From the NCBI GenBank assembly GCA_973895155.1, contig OZ316897.1, positions 14,322,001 through 14,386,000 on the forward strand: a DNA stretch of 64,000 nucleotides, given 5' to 3'. Origin of the DNA: Marsupella aquatica. Its lineage: Eukaryota; Marchantiophyta. Below are positions 21,181 through 32,932 of the stretch, piece by piece. Position numbers and translations under genes: made by a program. The first letter of the stretch is position 1, and the number at the start of each line of letters is the position of its first letter. The notes beneath the pieces were generated by a model, which was not told where the DNA came from, searched no databases, and saw only the letters and a program-made list of their open reading frames with translations.

Positions 21181-23054
21181 TGCAAATGGAGGCGAGTCAA
21201 AGGGAGTCCCGAAGAAGTAGGAGATGCCACACAGTTTTTGAAAGAATTGATGCTAACGGCGAGTGGAATCCTCGATTCTAAGAGTCGTAGAAAGGTAATG
21301 AAACGCAGGAAGCAGCGAGATGCAAGAAGGGGCAAGTTGAAAAGCTATGCAGGACAGAGGCCAGAGCTAGGAAACTGCGGAGAAGTTAACTGTTGAGCTC
21401 CTAAAAAACGCTTTGAGTTATCACATCCTGTTAGCGTCTTGCACCTCTTCGTTCCCTCCAAATCGCTCTCCTTCCAAGCCACTACAGCTACTTACTTCCC
21501 TACCGATCTCTCCGTCTAACACCGTGACCGTTCTTCTCGCCAGTGTACCTTGCTCTACTTACTCTCCCTCGAGCATTGTCAAGCTACTTAAGAATCAATC
21601 TGATGAGCTCCCTCCCTGACTCTCCCCATCCCTTCAGCGATTCAAGGTTTACCTTCCTCGCCGTCATCTCCCCATTTCTCCATCTTGATCTGCACCTTTC
21701 TAGCCCAATAGCTGTCAGGAACTGCTGCCTTTTACTTCCTCATTCTCGTTGTACCGTTTAAAGATCGGAATCGCTTTGCTTTTCTCTTCAACACCTGTTG
21801 CTGATTGATTCAATACAACCTTTGTGAGCTCCTTAATTTTTCATTTTGGCCCGCAGGCAAAGGTTACTTCTCACCGATTCTGCTCGTCCTTACAACTTTT
21901 ACAGCCGTGACCTGAGTATCTCATTCCGTCGACTTATTTTCAACCGAGCTCTCTGCACATTTACCCAACGCGTTCCTGTGTCCTTCCACGTCTCCCTACG
22001 AGGACCTTAGAATGGCTTATAAGATGTAAAGCTACCTAATTTCCGTCGTTTCTGCTTTAAAAACAACACTACGTGAACCAATTGGCACCTTCTTGTCAAT
22101 TGAGTAGTGCTAAACTCAATTGGCAGAGTAGATTTGGAAGCAGTTGTTGTTTGTTGTATGAATGCTCGCTGCACATGAGTTAATGCCACTAGAGACAGGT
22201 GACGGAAGTCCAGAACCACCTTCTTCCATCACTTATAGGAATAGTTACTCCCTAAACTGTCTGGGTGGTTCTCCCCTCCCGTCCGTCTGTCAAAGTAGGC
22301 TCTGCAGAAAAGCGCGCGGATGGGTGATGTTCAAAATGCTATTTCGTATGTGTTTGTGCTGCTCTGCTCGTTGATTTTCGTATCTGTTGTACTCGGGGAG
22401 TGACTTCACGGAATATCACAATTCCAGGGGGACGGAGAAGCAAGCAGAGCAGCAAAGAGGGCAGATTTCCTTATGCATCATCTCAGAATATGCCCAATTT
22501 CGTCTTGTCGTCTTACCAGATTGCAGGAACAGCATTGAAGCAATTGGCTTATGCGCAAGCCCCTACTGTCTTTGTACATTATCAGGAGAAAGGGGTGGTC
22601 TCTAGGAAGGCGCAGCTGTTTTTGAAGGTGGCGTCATTTAGGTGGCAAGCTTCCCTGCAGCAGCAGCAACCGCTCCCATGCGTTTGAGGAACGTTGAGAT
22701 TCAGCGAGGTAGGTGCATTGCTGCAGAAACGGCTCTCCGCTTGTGATTCTGTAGAGGGAACGTCAGTGTTAGTATGCAAGAAAAGTTGTGCTTCCGCTGT
22801 ACGTGGAAACTCACGAGGGAGAGTTGCATAGATTACTTAATTAATTCCCGCGTATCCATCGAATGATTTTCAACGAAATTTTTGTCGTAAAGACTTCGCG
22901 CTGCTGGCGTTTCTATCGAATCCTTTCTTGATACTGCCTTAATCCTGGTCCCCCAAGTCATACATAATCCACGTTGATGAGATGGGCTCACAGGTCACGT
23001 CGGGGGATGGGGACACTTTTCACAAATTAAGGCAGTGTGACGGACTTGCGGCAA
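21181..23054. promoter_or_regulatory. region upstream of the intact MYB gene
   Basis: No supported ORF. A pyrimidine-rich stretch (about 21410-21790) could be 5'UTR or promoter. A short upstream frame from the ATG at 22982 ends inside the first MYB exon in another frame, so it could be an upstream ORF. Transcript data would be needed to place the transcription start. Confidence 0.3.
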
Positions 23055-26000
23055 ATGGCAGAGGGTGTGCAGACCCTTGCGTCAGCGCTTGACACCCAAC
23101 CACGTCCCACTCTGCCTCAATGTCCAGTACCTGTATCTTTACATGGCTTCCAATTGTTTCCTATGGAGGGGGAAGGCATTGACGCCTTGACTTCAACTCG
23201 GTTCCACACTGTCTCGCAGTTGAAATCATGGCAGCATAGGCGGGCTTTTGAGTCCTATACATCATCTCCTCAGGTAGCTTCTTCTGGCTCTCCCAGTATC
23301 TGTGGGCTATCTGAAAGTCGGATGAAAACTGGTGTCTTTCGCCAGGACGGATCAATGGCTCTTCCATCCTATTTCCCTGGTGATGACCAAATCGGACCAC
23401 ATCAGCAAATTAGACCAGTCTCTATGCCGGTTGTACCTCGGCAACCTCTACTGCACCCAGGAGTTACATCCTACGGGTCTAATGACGGCTTGAGGGGTCC
23501 AAGGCAGGACTGTTCCTGCGAGGCATTCCGAGTGAGACCAGAGAACATGTCAAGCGCTCCAACAGTCCAGCTCCAGCCAGCCGCTACGCCCAGTTCACAA
23601 TCTTTTCTGAGTTTTCCTGACTCTCCAACTGGAATGCAAACGGCACCCAGTCGCCCTCAATCTGTTGCCAACTTCCTTCAATGCCCGGACTTAAAGCAAC
23701 TGTGGCAGTCCAATCATGCCAGCCTTCTTCATTGTTGGTATGGTTTGCATCAGCAGAGACCACCACCTATGCCTCTGTCACCTTCTGATCAGTTCTTGCA
23801 GGCTCACTACAATGGCCAATTTCCTGTTCATAGTGGTGGTGGCTCTTTGGTTGATAGTCGCCTTCCGCAAGGTTCCCACAGGTCTTGTAAATACTGCTCG
23901 CCCTCCTTGCCCTTTTTAAATATGGGTCAAACTGCTCATGACTCATATACTCCTCCAACTGTATCTATCCCGAATACGATGGCTACTGCAGCTCACTCAT
24001 GGGGTGTGGCGTCTCCATTCTACCTTTTCCCATGCCAGAGAGCTACACCAACCCACACACTCCAAACACCGGTTGCCGCCTTTGCCTCACCATCAGACAA
24101 GCTTTCTGCTCTTTTCCACTCTCTCCAAGGTTCAAGTAGTTCACCACTTGTATATTCTTCCACTCTCCAGCTATCAGCACAAAGTGCTTTTGGCTATGTG
24201 AAACAAAATACGCATGAAGCTCCATGTCTCACTGGCCTACCCAAGGTGGCCGACTGCATGTGGGTGAAACAAAATCAGCCAACGCAAGATCTGGCTCCAA
24301 TATCTGTGGGTATCAACCAACAATTGAATCCTGCAGCTAAACAGGATCAGTTGGAGGACCATTCTATCCGTTGCAGGCATCAGTGCCTGTCCATGAAGGT
24401 TTCAAACTTTGGCGAGCCATTGACTGCGATATCTCCAGTTACAAATCACCCTACGGTCAGCTGTTTTCATGAGTCGATTCAGTACTATTGCTTTCCAAAC
24501 TCGAACCTTTACTTTATCTGGTATGAAGTACCCAGAATGAGAACAGGGACAAGATAACATATCTTTATAAATACAGGATGGGATATGTTCAATTTGTCTC
24601 ATGGGACTAGTGCTCCTAAGGTCCCTTTTGAATATCTTCTCTGCATTTACTTTGTTTGAACTTTGGATCTGGGAATCAGGAATGCATTTTGAACTCCCCG
24701 GAGACGTCACAAGGATTGCAACCAAGATGTGACGTTTCACAACTACCTTCGTGTGGACGAGAGGATCCTTCATGTACAGCAGAAGGAAGGAACCACCTGC
24801 AGAAGGTATCTGGAAAGGGACAATGGAAAATATCAGAGGATAAATTGCTGAGTAAGCTTGTGAAAAATTATGGCACAAGACGGTGGTCATTCATTGCAAC
24901 GTTCATGACAAGTGAGTACAAGACATGCCATTTCTCCTTCTCCCATAGCTTTTTACTAAATTAGATGATCACTAGCCTCACGAGGAACATGAGCTGAACC
25001 GACTTTTAAGGCAATGTCATTTGCAACTGGAAGAGTAGGTGAATCCAGGCTTGAGCTGCATCTAGAAATTTTCTAATGGCTTCGACAAATTCTAATCTGC
25101 TTTACGGTGTCTGGATCCATGCTCAGAAGCCTACTCAGTCTTTGCAACTATGATTGAGGCAAATTAGGTTCAGTGCTTGCGAGTTTGGCTTTTTCCGCAT
25201 GCATGATGGATGGTGTCTTACATCTTAAGAAGCAAACGGCGCGCATCTAGATCGAGTCCTGGTAACTCTTATGAAGCTTTGCATCGTTTCTTGAGCAAAT
25301 AAATTGGGATTTTTCAACTAGCACACTAAAAGACGTTGGGCGGAAACGTTCAATTTTAACGTTCGAAGGTGTGGAGATTTCTTACTTGACTTTGTTAAGA
25401 CGAGAAATATACATGAACCCAATTTGATGAAAACTACTGTCCTTTCCACCATGAGCTATTCTAGGCTGCTTGCAAAATGTTCGTCTTGCTCGCCTGAATA
25501 GGAGCCATGAGTCCGGAGTTTTTCCGAAATTGATACCGCGGAATTTTGGAAATAGTAGATAAAAGAAATCCACCCGCATGCTTTGCTCAGATCGATCAGG
25601 GAAGCAGTGCAGAGAGCGATGGGTGAATCACCTTCAGCCTAACATAAGAAAAGAATGCTGGACTGCCAAGGAAGAGGAACTTCTAGTTCATGCTCATTCC
25701 ACCTTTGGAAACAGATGGTCAGCAATAGCCAAGGTCTACAATCCTTGTTAACCCTCATTCTCAGTGGGCGGTATCTCGTCTGCTTAGTCCGCAAGTATTG
25801 GTCACAGTTTTTGAGTATCAGCGAGCTGAATTGATGCACTTTGCACCGGTTTATTTAAATGGTTTTCGAATGATCTCATTTCATTAAGACCAATATGTGC
25901 GTGATTACATAAATGCAGATGCTTCCAGGGAGGACAGACAATTCCATAAAAAACCACTGGCATTCTGCTCTTCGGAAAAAGGTGCCGATATCCTCCACAA

Positions 26001-26382
26001 CTAAATCTTTTAGAAGCAATAGTTGGTTGGTCATCTTGGGTCAGGCGACTTCTATCCTGTACCCTATTGTAGGACTCAAACCAGTTATTATTAGCATTTC
26101 TTTAATTTTTTTCACACTGAAATGAATGCAGTTCATGCGAAAGGAACCGTCGGAGTCATTTGATCAATTCAATGGTCTAGTGCGAGGATTCTGTCAAATT
26201 GATCATGATTTCTGAAGCAGAAATTTGCTGCGTTGCAGGGTCGTCACGGACAGTCTCGACCAAGCCTTTTGAGAGACTACATTCAGCAAAAAGCAACTGC
26301 TAGTCTTGACACCTTATCTCAAAACGTTGGCAGCTTGAGCTCGTCGCCCTTGCCAGTTAGAGATGCCTCACTTGTCAGCTAA
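23055..26382 (+). CDS. R2R3-MYB transcription factor, MYB98/MYB64/MYB119-like
   Basis: Inferred exons: 23055-24398, 24680-24911, 25591-25733, 25919-25981 and 26239-26382 (about 641 residues). Exon 1 encodes a Pro/Ser/Gln-rich regulatory region. The first intron is the least certain. The other junctions keep phase with GT-AG ends. R2 is KGQWKISEDK...RRWSFIATFMT + NRSGKQCRERWVNHLQPNI and R3 is RKECWTAKEEEL...NRWSAIAK + MLPGRTDNSIKNHWHSALRKK. All three tryptophans are present in each repeat. The last exon encodes GRHGQSRPSLLRDYIQQKA and stops. The KGQW start and GKQCRERW/NSIKNHW match the MYB98 group, which in Arabidopsis acts in female gametophyte and embryo programmes. In R2 the usual LPGR before GKQCRERW is MTNR. 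It is the only whole MYB in the array. Confidence 0.82.
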
Positions 26383-27980
26383 GATGAAAAAGCAAGTTAC
26401 AGAAGACATAGATTCTTGCAGCTTCATATGATTCTCAATTCCACAAGGAGAGCAGCTAGAAACCTCAAAAAAGCGATTGCTTCTTTGACCATTTGCAATG
26501 ACAGGCCCAACGTTAATAATTTTGGATGGATTTGAGTGATGGTGGGAGAGTTCGATAGGAACTAGTGAGGCATTCTCCCTGATAAATATTACACCCATTA
26601 GCCAATTTTAGCATATGGTTTAGAATATGATTCTAGACCATGAACTCCGAAAATCCATTTAAATCAATGATGAAAGAGTCATCTCTGTTTTGTTCCTTGA
26701 TATGTACCTTGTCTCTCTACATGTGATCTGGTCATTTATACATTGAGGCTCCAAGCGTCCAAGCCCTTATTTATGCATGTTCTTGCCATGAACCCGCAAG
26801 ATCTCAAGCTTTCCAGTTTCGAGTAAACGAAGTGAATATCATGCCTGTGTAGCAATCTAAAAGCACACAACTAATACTTTGATCTAAATTGATGCTCCTT
26901 TTCTCAGCGTCGACATTCCCGATCCGCCAGCTAAGGTTAGCAGTAGAGTATTCACTGTCACACCTTCCGTGCCTTTCTGTGTGGCCAACGCTCCTTTGCG
27001 AAAGTCGACATCAGCGGTGAATTCTCGGTGATCGGTGGTGGTTTAGATCGATCGGGTCGATGCTTCATATGTGATTTAAAGTGCTTCATATATAACACAA
27101 TAAAGCCTTGATAATGTTGGAGGGGAATACAGTATAATTCTTTTCATTTTCCGAGCAATAATGTCAATCGACAATCCAAAGCTTGAACTCCAGAACTTAG
27201 GTTCGTTTATCCATTGTTCCCAGATTTTCTGAACGCCCAATTTTGCATAGACAGTTTAACGTTTAATGTTTTGTGAGTAGCAAAAGTACCCAGGTGCCAA
27301 ATTGCTGGCCATTTGTCTCCAAAAGATGTTTGATTGACCGACTCCTGATGATCTACACGAAGTCAGGATTCCTACTTTAGGAATGACGTGACGCAGAGAA
27401 GAAGCCGATCTAATCTAACTATGCAGAGTGGCCTTGAGTGATCACTGAGCTCAGGTGGGCCCTGGGGCTCAGAAAACCCAGAAATTTCAGATCAAAACAC
27501 ATCTTACTCCGAAAAGTTTGCACTTCAGGACCTTACAACGCATGGAGCTTCTTGGGTTCATGATCAGAAATCAGAACCCAAGACCTACTCAACGGAGACG
27601 GTAGCTGGCGACTAGTGTCCTATAATCTCTTTTGCCAGATCTGCAAAAGGTCACACTGTTTTTGTCTTCCATGAGCCACAAACCCCACTAGCAGAAATAA
27701 AATGTTTACACCTATAACTAGAGAGAACTCACTGTCACAAATTCATCTAGGAATATTAGATGAGCAATATTCCTGGCATTCTCTCCTAAATTTGACGCAT
27801 GGACCATAAGGTTGGTCCTTGAAATCCCCATGGACCACATTACCCAAAATTAGAGTTTAATTGTAATTTGATATGCATAAATTCAAATAGTTTAGAGTTC
27901 TGGGGATATGCAAGAGGATTGGGTAAGCTACACTTCCATCAAAGTGAGAGTGAATATTTGAGTATTTGGGTTGAGTTTTC
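26383..27980. other. intergenic, no gene recognised
   Basis: AT-rich DNA with only short ORFs. Nothing matches the array unit, a transposase or an RNA gene that I can recognise. Part of it may be MYB 3'UTR. Confidence 0.4.
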
Positions 27981-28150
27981 CATCACAAATTGGGTGATCC
28001 ATCTTGGCTTCAGTTTCATTTTCTCCCACTGTCCAACATGGTGGTCCATCTTGACTGCAGTTTCATTTTCTCCCATTGTCCAACATGGTGGTCCATCCTG
28101 GTTTCAGTTTCATTTTCTCCTTTACATATTGTGGAGTGGTGGACCACGCC
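27981..28150. repeat. three-copy tandem repeat, about 50-bp unit
   Basis: The motif CAGTTTCATTTTCTCC recurs about every 50 bp, with ATGGTGGTCCATC between copies, and ends at TTGTGGAGTGGTGGACC. It relates to the GGTCCATGG stretches in the array spacers (11250, 17220). Confidence 0.75.
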
Positions 28151-29729
28151 ACCCAGCGCCCTCACCAATCCCAGCACTTGCGCCTAAGTGCCCTTGGTGC
28201 CCGAACGCCTCCACGGAATACCTCGAGCAAGCATCCAAGCACCATTTGCGCCCACTCCCATACGAAGCCGCACTTGCTCACCTACACGACCGCTACTCAA
28301 CGGTCCTCACTGTCTGCACAAACAACCAAGCACCTCGGTAAGTAACCCCTCCGGATCTAGAACTCACCCAGTCTAGCATCCTAACTCAAGTTCAACAGAT
28401 GTTGGTAAATAGGTCAGCGATAGGTCCTCCCGATGCCATAAGTCGTAACTGGAACCCACGCCCCCTGTCCGTCCAGGACAGCTCCTTCCTTGGGCGTGGC
28501 CCGGGTTCCCCCTCGTACCTATCCATCACCAACTGACTGCCCTGACCTCAGGACATGCTCATGGCCCAAATAGCGTAGCTTGTCCCAAGCTTGTCTAAAC
28601 ACGCCGGGACCAGAACGGCCTCGACTCTAACAACCGCTCCCGGTTTGCCCCACTGACGGTCTAGGGACCGAGCGCCCCTGGGACTCAGCCTCCATACCTA
28701 CTTGGCCTTGCCTCCCCAACGCAAGCTCCCTTGGGAGGCTGAACGCGGCTTGGCTGCTGTTCGACAGGATTTGGCAAGCGGGCGAGCTAACACCCACAAA
28801 CCACAAGAACCCATGCACCCCTGGACCCATCTGAGCTCAGGAGAGCGTAGCCCTCCCCAAGAGCTTTCCAACGCACCCAAGAAGTCCTCCAACAAACTAT
28901 ATCGCCATTTCCGTTTGGCGGTTTCCCTTAGTGTCGTGACCGCCGCGGCTCACGACTTCGGCTCGGCCTTAGCCCCCAGGGAGACACCACTTCCCTCATA
29001 TATGCTTCTGGAGACCTGCCACCCTCGGACCAGTTTTGGTCCCTAAACATTTGGCCCCAAACCCGGATCTCATCGCGCATAATGGGCGCGCCACCAACTG
29101 GCAATGCCCATAACTTTCTTGATAGGCATCCGCAAGTGTAGTGCCTTAGCCCGTTATGACCGGGCCAACCCAGTGCTCATGCCTAGGCCCTCAGGTCTGA
29201 TCGTCGCTCGGGGCCCCCGACCGGCCCAACCCGGATTGGGCCACAACTTGCGCCCCAAGCGTCCGTTGCCAATGGCATCAACTCCATCGGCCTTGGGCCC
29301 AAGAGGGGCTCACTCCCAAGCCCTCAGAACTCAAAGCCCATCCGACGGTCCAGACGGCCATCCTTGAGCCCGGCCCATTTGCCCTTGACCCAACCAGCCA
29401 TAGGCTAGTCCAAGTCCTTAGTGTGTATCCCTAGCTTGGCCCCTTGCCTCGCTAGTGCCACGTCTCATTGTCCACAAGTCTCCCCGTGCTAGTCCTCCCC
29501 GGATGGCCTATCCGGGCCTGGACCATAAGGGAGCTCGACGTCAGAGTCAGCGACGCCGGAGCTAAGTGTTAAGATAATCGAGTTCCGCGTCTTGTGGCCA
29601 TAAAACTATTGGTGAGGAAAAGGAAGCTAGGATAGACAACTAAGTTTGTCACTATGGTCCCATGGATTTTTGCAACTCACATAGAGGGCATTTAGTATAT
29701 ATATATCAAAGTGCCCAAGGGCAAAAACA
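28151..29729. other. GC-rich block, unidentified
   Basis: Markedly more GC-rich than its surroundings, with frequent short inverted motifs (for example GGAACCCACGCCCC at 28450 facing GGGCGTGGCCCGGGTTCC at 28491). ORFs are proline-rich and do not resemble known proteins. It could be a non-coding part or remnant of a retroelement, but no LTR pair, primer-binding site or polyprotein motif can be shown. Confidence 0.35.
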
Positions 29730-29780
29730 GGTGAACCCGGAAAAAACGGTGAACCCGGAAAAAACGGTGAACCCGGAAAC
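29730..29780. repeat. 18-bp tandem repeat next to transposon end
   Basis: Almost three copies of an 18-bp unit (GGTGAACCCGGAAAAAAC) at 29730, 29748 and 29766, ending four bases before the left end of the Harbinger element. Confidence 0.9.
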
Positions 29781-29796
29781 CAATAGGGCGTCTCAA

Positions 29797-31388
29797 ACTT
29801 AAGCATTTGGAATTCCGAATGGCACCCGGGATTTCACAGTCGCGGGCCGCCCGGATCAGGTGGTCGGCCCACCGATTTGGTGACCGAAAAGTTTTTACCG
29901 GGTTTTTTTGGTCACCCGGTCGTCCGCTATGGACTAACCCTGGGTTGGATAGGCAGGTGGCAACTAACTGAAGCAGCAGACGAGGGCGACTCGAGAATCA
30001 AAACCGAACTAGGTGGAGCACTAGACGGGACGAACACGAGAAACGAACACGAACGCGAGACTAGCCCAGACGGGACAACTGCTAAGAAACAAACACGAAC
30101 TCGACATTCAACTCGAGGGCCTCCACTTTTCGTATGATTGCGTGGATCAGTCTGTTTCTGTGCTCTCGATTCGGACGCAGAAAGCAGGAGGACGAGGAGG
30201 AGCAGCAGCAAACCTCTCTGTCGCGGGTTCTCTATCGCAATTCTGCGTCAAGGGAAAGGATTCTGGCTGTGAATCCGGGAGCTATGGAATTCGAGGATCC
30301 ATGAGCAGGAGGAGAGCGATTCTAGTTGCTGGAAAGGTTTAGGGCGTGATGGTGGCCGGTCGATGACAGAGTGATCGTTGTGATGTCGAATTTGGAATGG
30401 CTGCTCCACCAGGTGAGAGATAATTTCGAGGGCTGCAGGGGATTAAGGGGTTTCTCGGTTGCGTGAATCCCCTTCGAGTGTTTGAAGAATAATCTATCCA
30501 GGGGATCTAGTTTCCTGTCTCTTTCGATGAAGTTTCTTGTCTCTTCCGATGAAGTTTCCGCCCTCTGTGTAGTGGTTTGCTCTTCAAATTGCCTGCATAA
30601 ATGTATGCTTGAAATTTCTGGAGAAATGAACCTTAATGGCAGCTTTACGATGGGCCGTATGTGCTAAACTTTCCACGCCTGTTCAATTTCTTTGTGCGCA
30701 GACGTTAAGGCGGGTTGAGAGTGAGCGATACAAGTGCTGGTCTGCCCGAATAGATTGAGATTTTCGTCGTCGTTGAGCTGAGATTACATTAGCTGTGGTG
30801 ATCAAAGATGGCGACAGAGAGAGCAGCAAGATGCTTTTGCAACCACGGCCACGGGCACGCCTATCACCTTCGAGCGCCCTCTTCCCACCGAGCTCAAGTT
30901 TGCAAAGTCATGTAAGTAGAGCTTTTCTTTGGCAAAGTTATTCGAGTTTGAACCTCGTTGTATCATTTTGCATTAATGTCTGCAAGTTAATTAATTAGCC
31001 CTTAGATTAGACAGACAAACATGTGTCCCTAAGATGTTTTTCTCATAATGAAATTTATGAGTGAGACGAGTAGCAACATGTACCTGGCTGATGTCGAGCA
31101 TTAAATTCAAGTTAATTTTAAAATGGTCCTTAGACTGGTACTGCTCCATCTGCAGTAGCTAGTGGAACTTCATGACGATCATCTACGCGTTGCCTTCTGG
31201 ACAAGAGGAGCGTCTAGGGGGGTACCTCACTTGATCCTCATTTTACCACATTATCGAAATTACATCACCGAAAGCTAGAGCCCAGGGTAGAAGGTCAAGA
31301 CTGTAAGCAAACAAGGAACATCCTAGTTTAATTGGGTAATGACAATGTCCTATCGTGAATTGTGTTTGCAGTAACTTGATCTGACACT
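29797..31388. promoter_or_regulatory. left non-coding part of Harbinger element
   Basis: The first 150 bp are GC-rich with CCCGG/CCGGG motifs similar to those at the other end, as expected for transposase-binding subterminal DNA. The rest, to 31388, has no convincing ORF and probably holds the transposase promoter and leader. Confidence 0.5.
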
Positions 31389-32932
31389 ATGCCTCGAGTT
31401 TCACAACGACAAATACAGCTCAGGGCTGTAAAACAGAAACTTGAGCTTAACATTGCCCTCCTCAGCGACAGTGATGAGTCTGACGAAGGTGAGAAGGTGT
31501 TTCATAAGATGCCTGGACAACTGAAGTGTGCAGGGATTGGAAATTTCAGTAATGAACTGTCTGATGATAGTTGCCTCCAGCTTGATTCATCTGGAGACAG
31601 TGACCATGACGAGTATGACCAAGACGACACAAGACCTGAGGACTTGCTAGAGTTGTATTTTGTGCTATATAACACCAGGTATTTCATGCCTCGTCATGTG
31701 AGTCTGAAGTCCAATGACTTTGCCACTCAATTCTTCCATAACCTGCCAGAACTACTTTTCAGGCAACTTACAAGGATGAATAAGAATTCCTTTTTCCATT
31801 TGCTTGACTTGGTATCGACTCATCCAGTCTTTCAGAACAGGTCCCAATTTGAGCAAGCTCCTATAGTCAGGCAAATGGCAGTTTGCCTTGACCGTCTTGG
31901 GCATGATGGTAACGGGGCTTGTCTTAACCATATGATCCCTACCTGGGGTGTAAGTACCGGTTCTTTGGTGAATTTTTCGAAACGATGCTTCTGTGCACTT
32001 GAATCTGTTCTTGCAGACCAGATCCAATGGCCAACTAGGGATGAGCGTCTTCAGCTGAGTGATGGTTTTGCCAGACTTGGATTCCCTGGATGCATTGGTC
32101 TCATAGATGGGTCTCTCCTACCTCTTGCACAAAGACCTGCTCTCCATGGTGAGTGCTATTACGACAGGAAGTCCAGGTACTCAGTTAATGCTCAAGTGGT
32201 TTGTGACAATCGACGCAAAATCCTCTTCATGTTTACAGGTCTGTGTTGCTCCTCACTTCATAACCAGTGCTTGTATTCTGTCACTGGCATGCTCTTTAAC
32301 CATTCAATTCCGCTTAGCGTTTAATGTCTTTATCTTGACTTTGTTACAAATCACTCCTTACAGGAATGCCAGGCTCCTGTAGTGACCTCACATGTGTGAA
32401 ACGCTCCCCACTATTCCAGTACTGCAATGGAGTTGGTGGAACACTTCTTTTCGATGAAAATCAGTACCTGCTAGGTGACAGTGGGTACCAAGCTCTTCCC
32501 CACTTGGTCTGCGCTTTTAAAAGGTCTGACTTCTGTCAAGACAAGGAGGACTTCAATACTTGCATTGCAAAGTGCCGGGTCACAAATGAGCACTGTATAG
32601 GGGTACTAAAATCCCGTTGGCATTCACTGAAGGAGGTCCGCACTCAATTGAACAAGAGTAAGGACTCTCTCTGGATGATACGGTGGGTTTCCTTGTGTGG
32701 CAAACTGCATAATTACGTTATGAGCATGAACGACGAATGGTCTGAATCTGACATGGAAGAGGATAATTGTGATGAGCCCCCAGCTGTAGTGGAGGAGGCA
32801 GACATAGTCCCAGACCCTGCACGTTCCTCAAGGCGGAGAACTGCTGAGGCTGGTCACGCTATTTTACTCAGGGTTATGGACGATGCTCTCACATTCTACC
32901 GCCAACCAGGAGGATTTTTGCACCATGACTGA
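31389..32932 (+). CDS. Harbinger transposase (DDE_Tnp_4/HARBI1-like nuclease)
   Basis: Two exons, 31389-32238 and 32364-32932, give 472 residues. The 125-nt intron has GT-AG ends and joins in frame as ILFMFTG+MPGSCSD. An acidic N-terminus (about 25-85) is followed by a helix-turn-helix-like region (about 159-205) and a DDE nuclease domain. The catalytic triad is D240 (CIGLIDGS), D322 (LLGDSGY) and E359 (TNEHCIGVLKSRW), with the D-E spacing typical of the family. The enzyme cuts and rejoins the element at 3-bp targets. In known systems it needs a SANT-domain partner to reach the nucleus and the DNA, and the candidate partner is the convergent gene at 34707-36945. No internal stop or frameshift. 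Confidence 0.92.
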
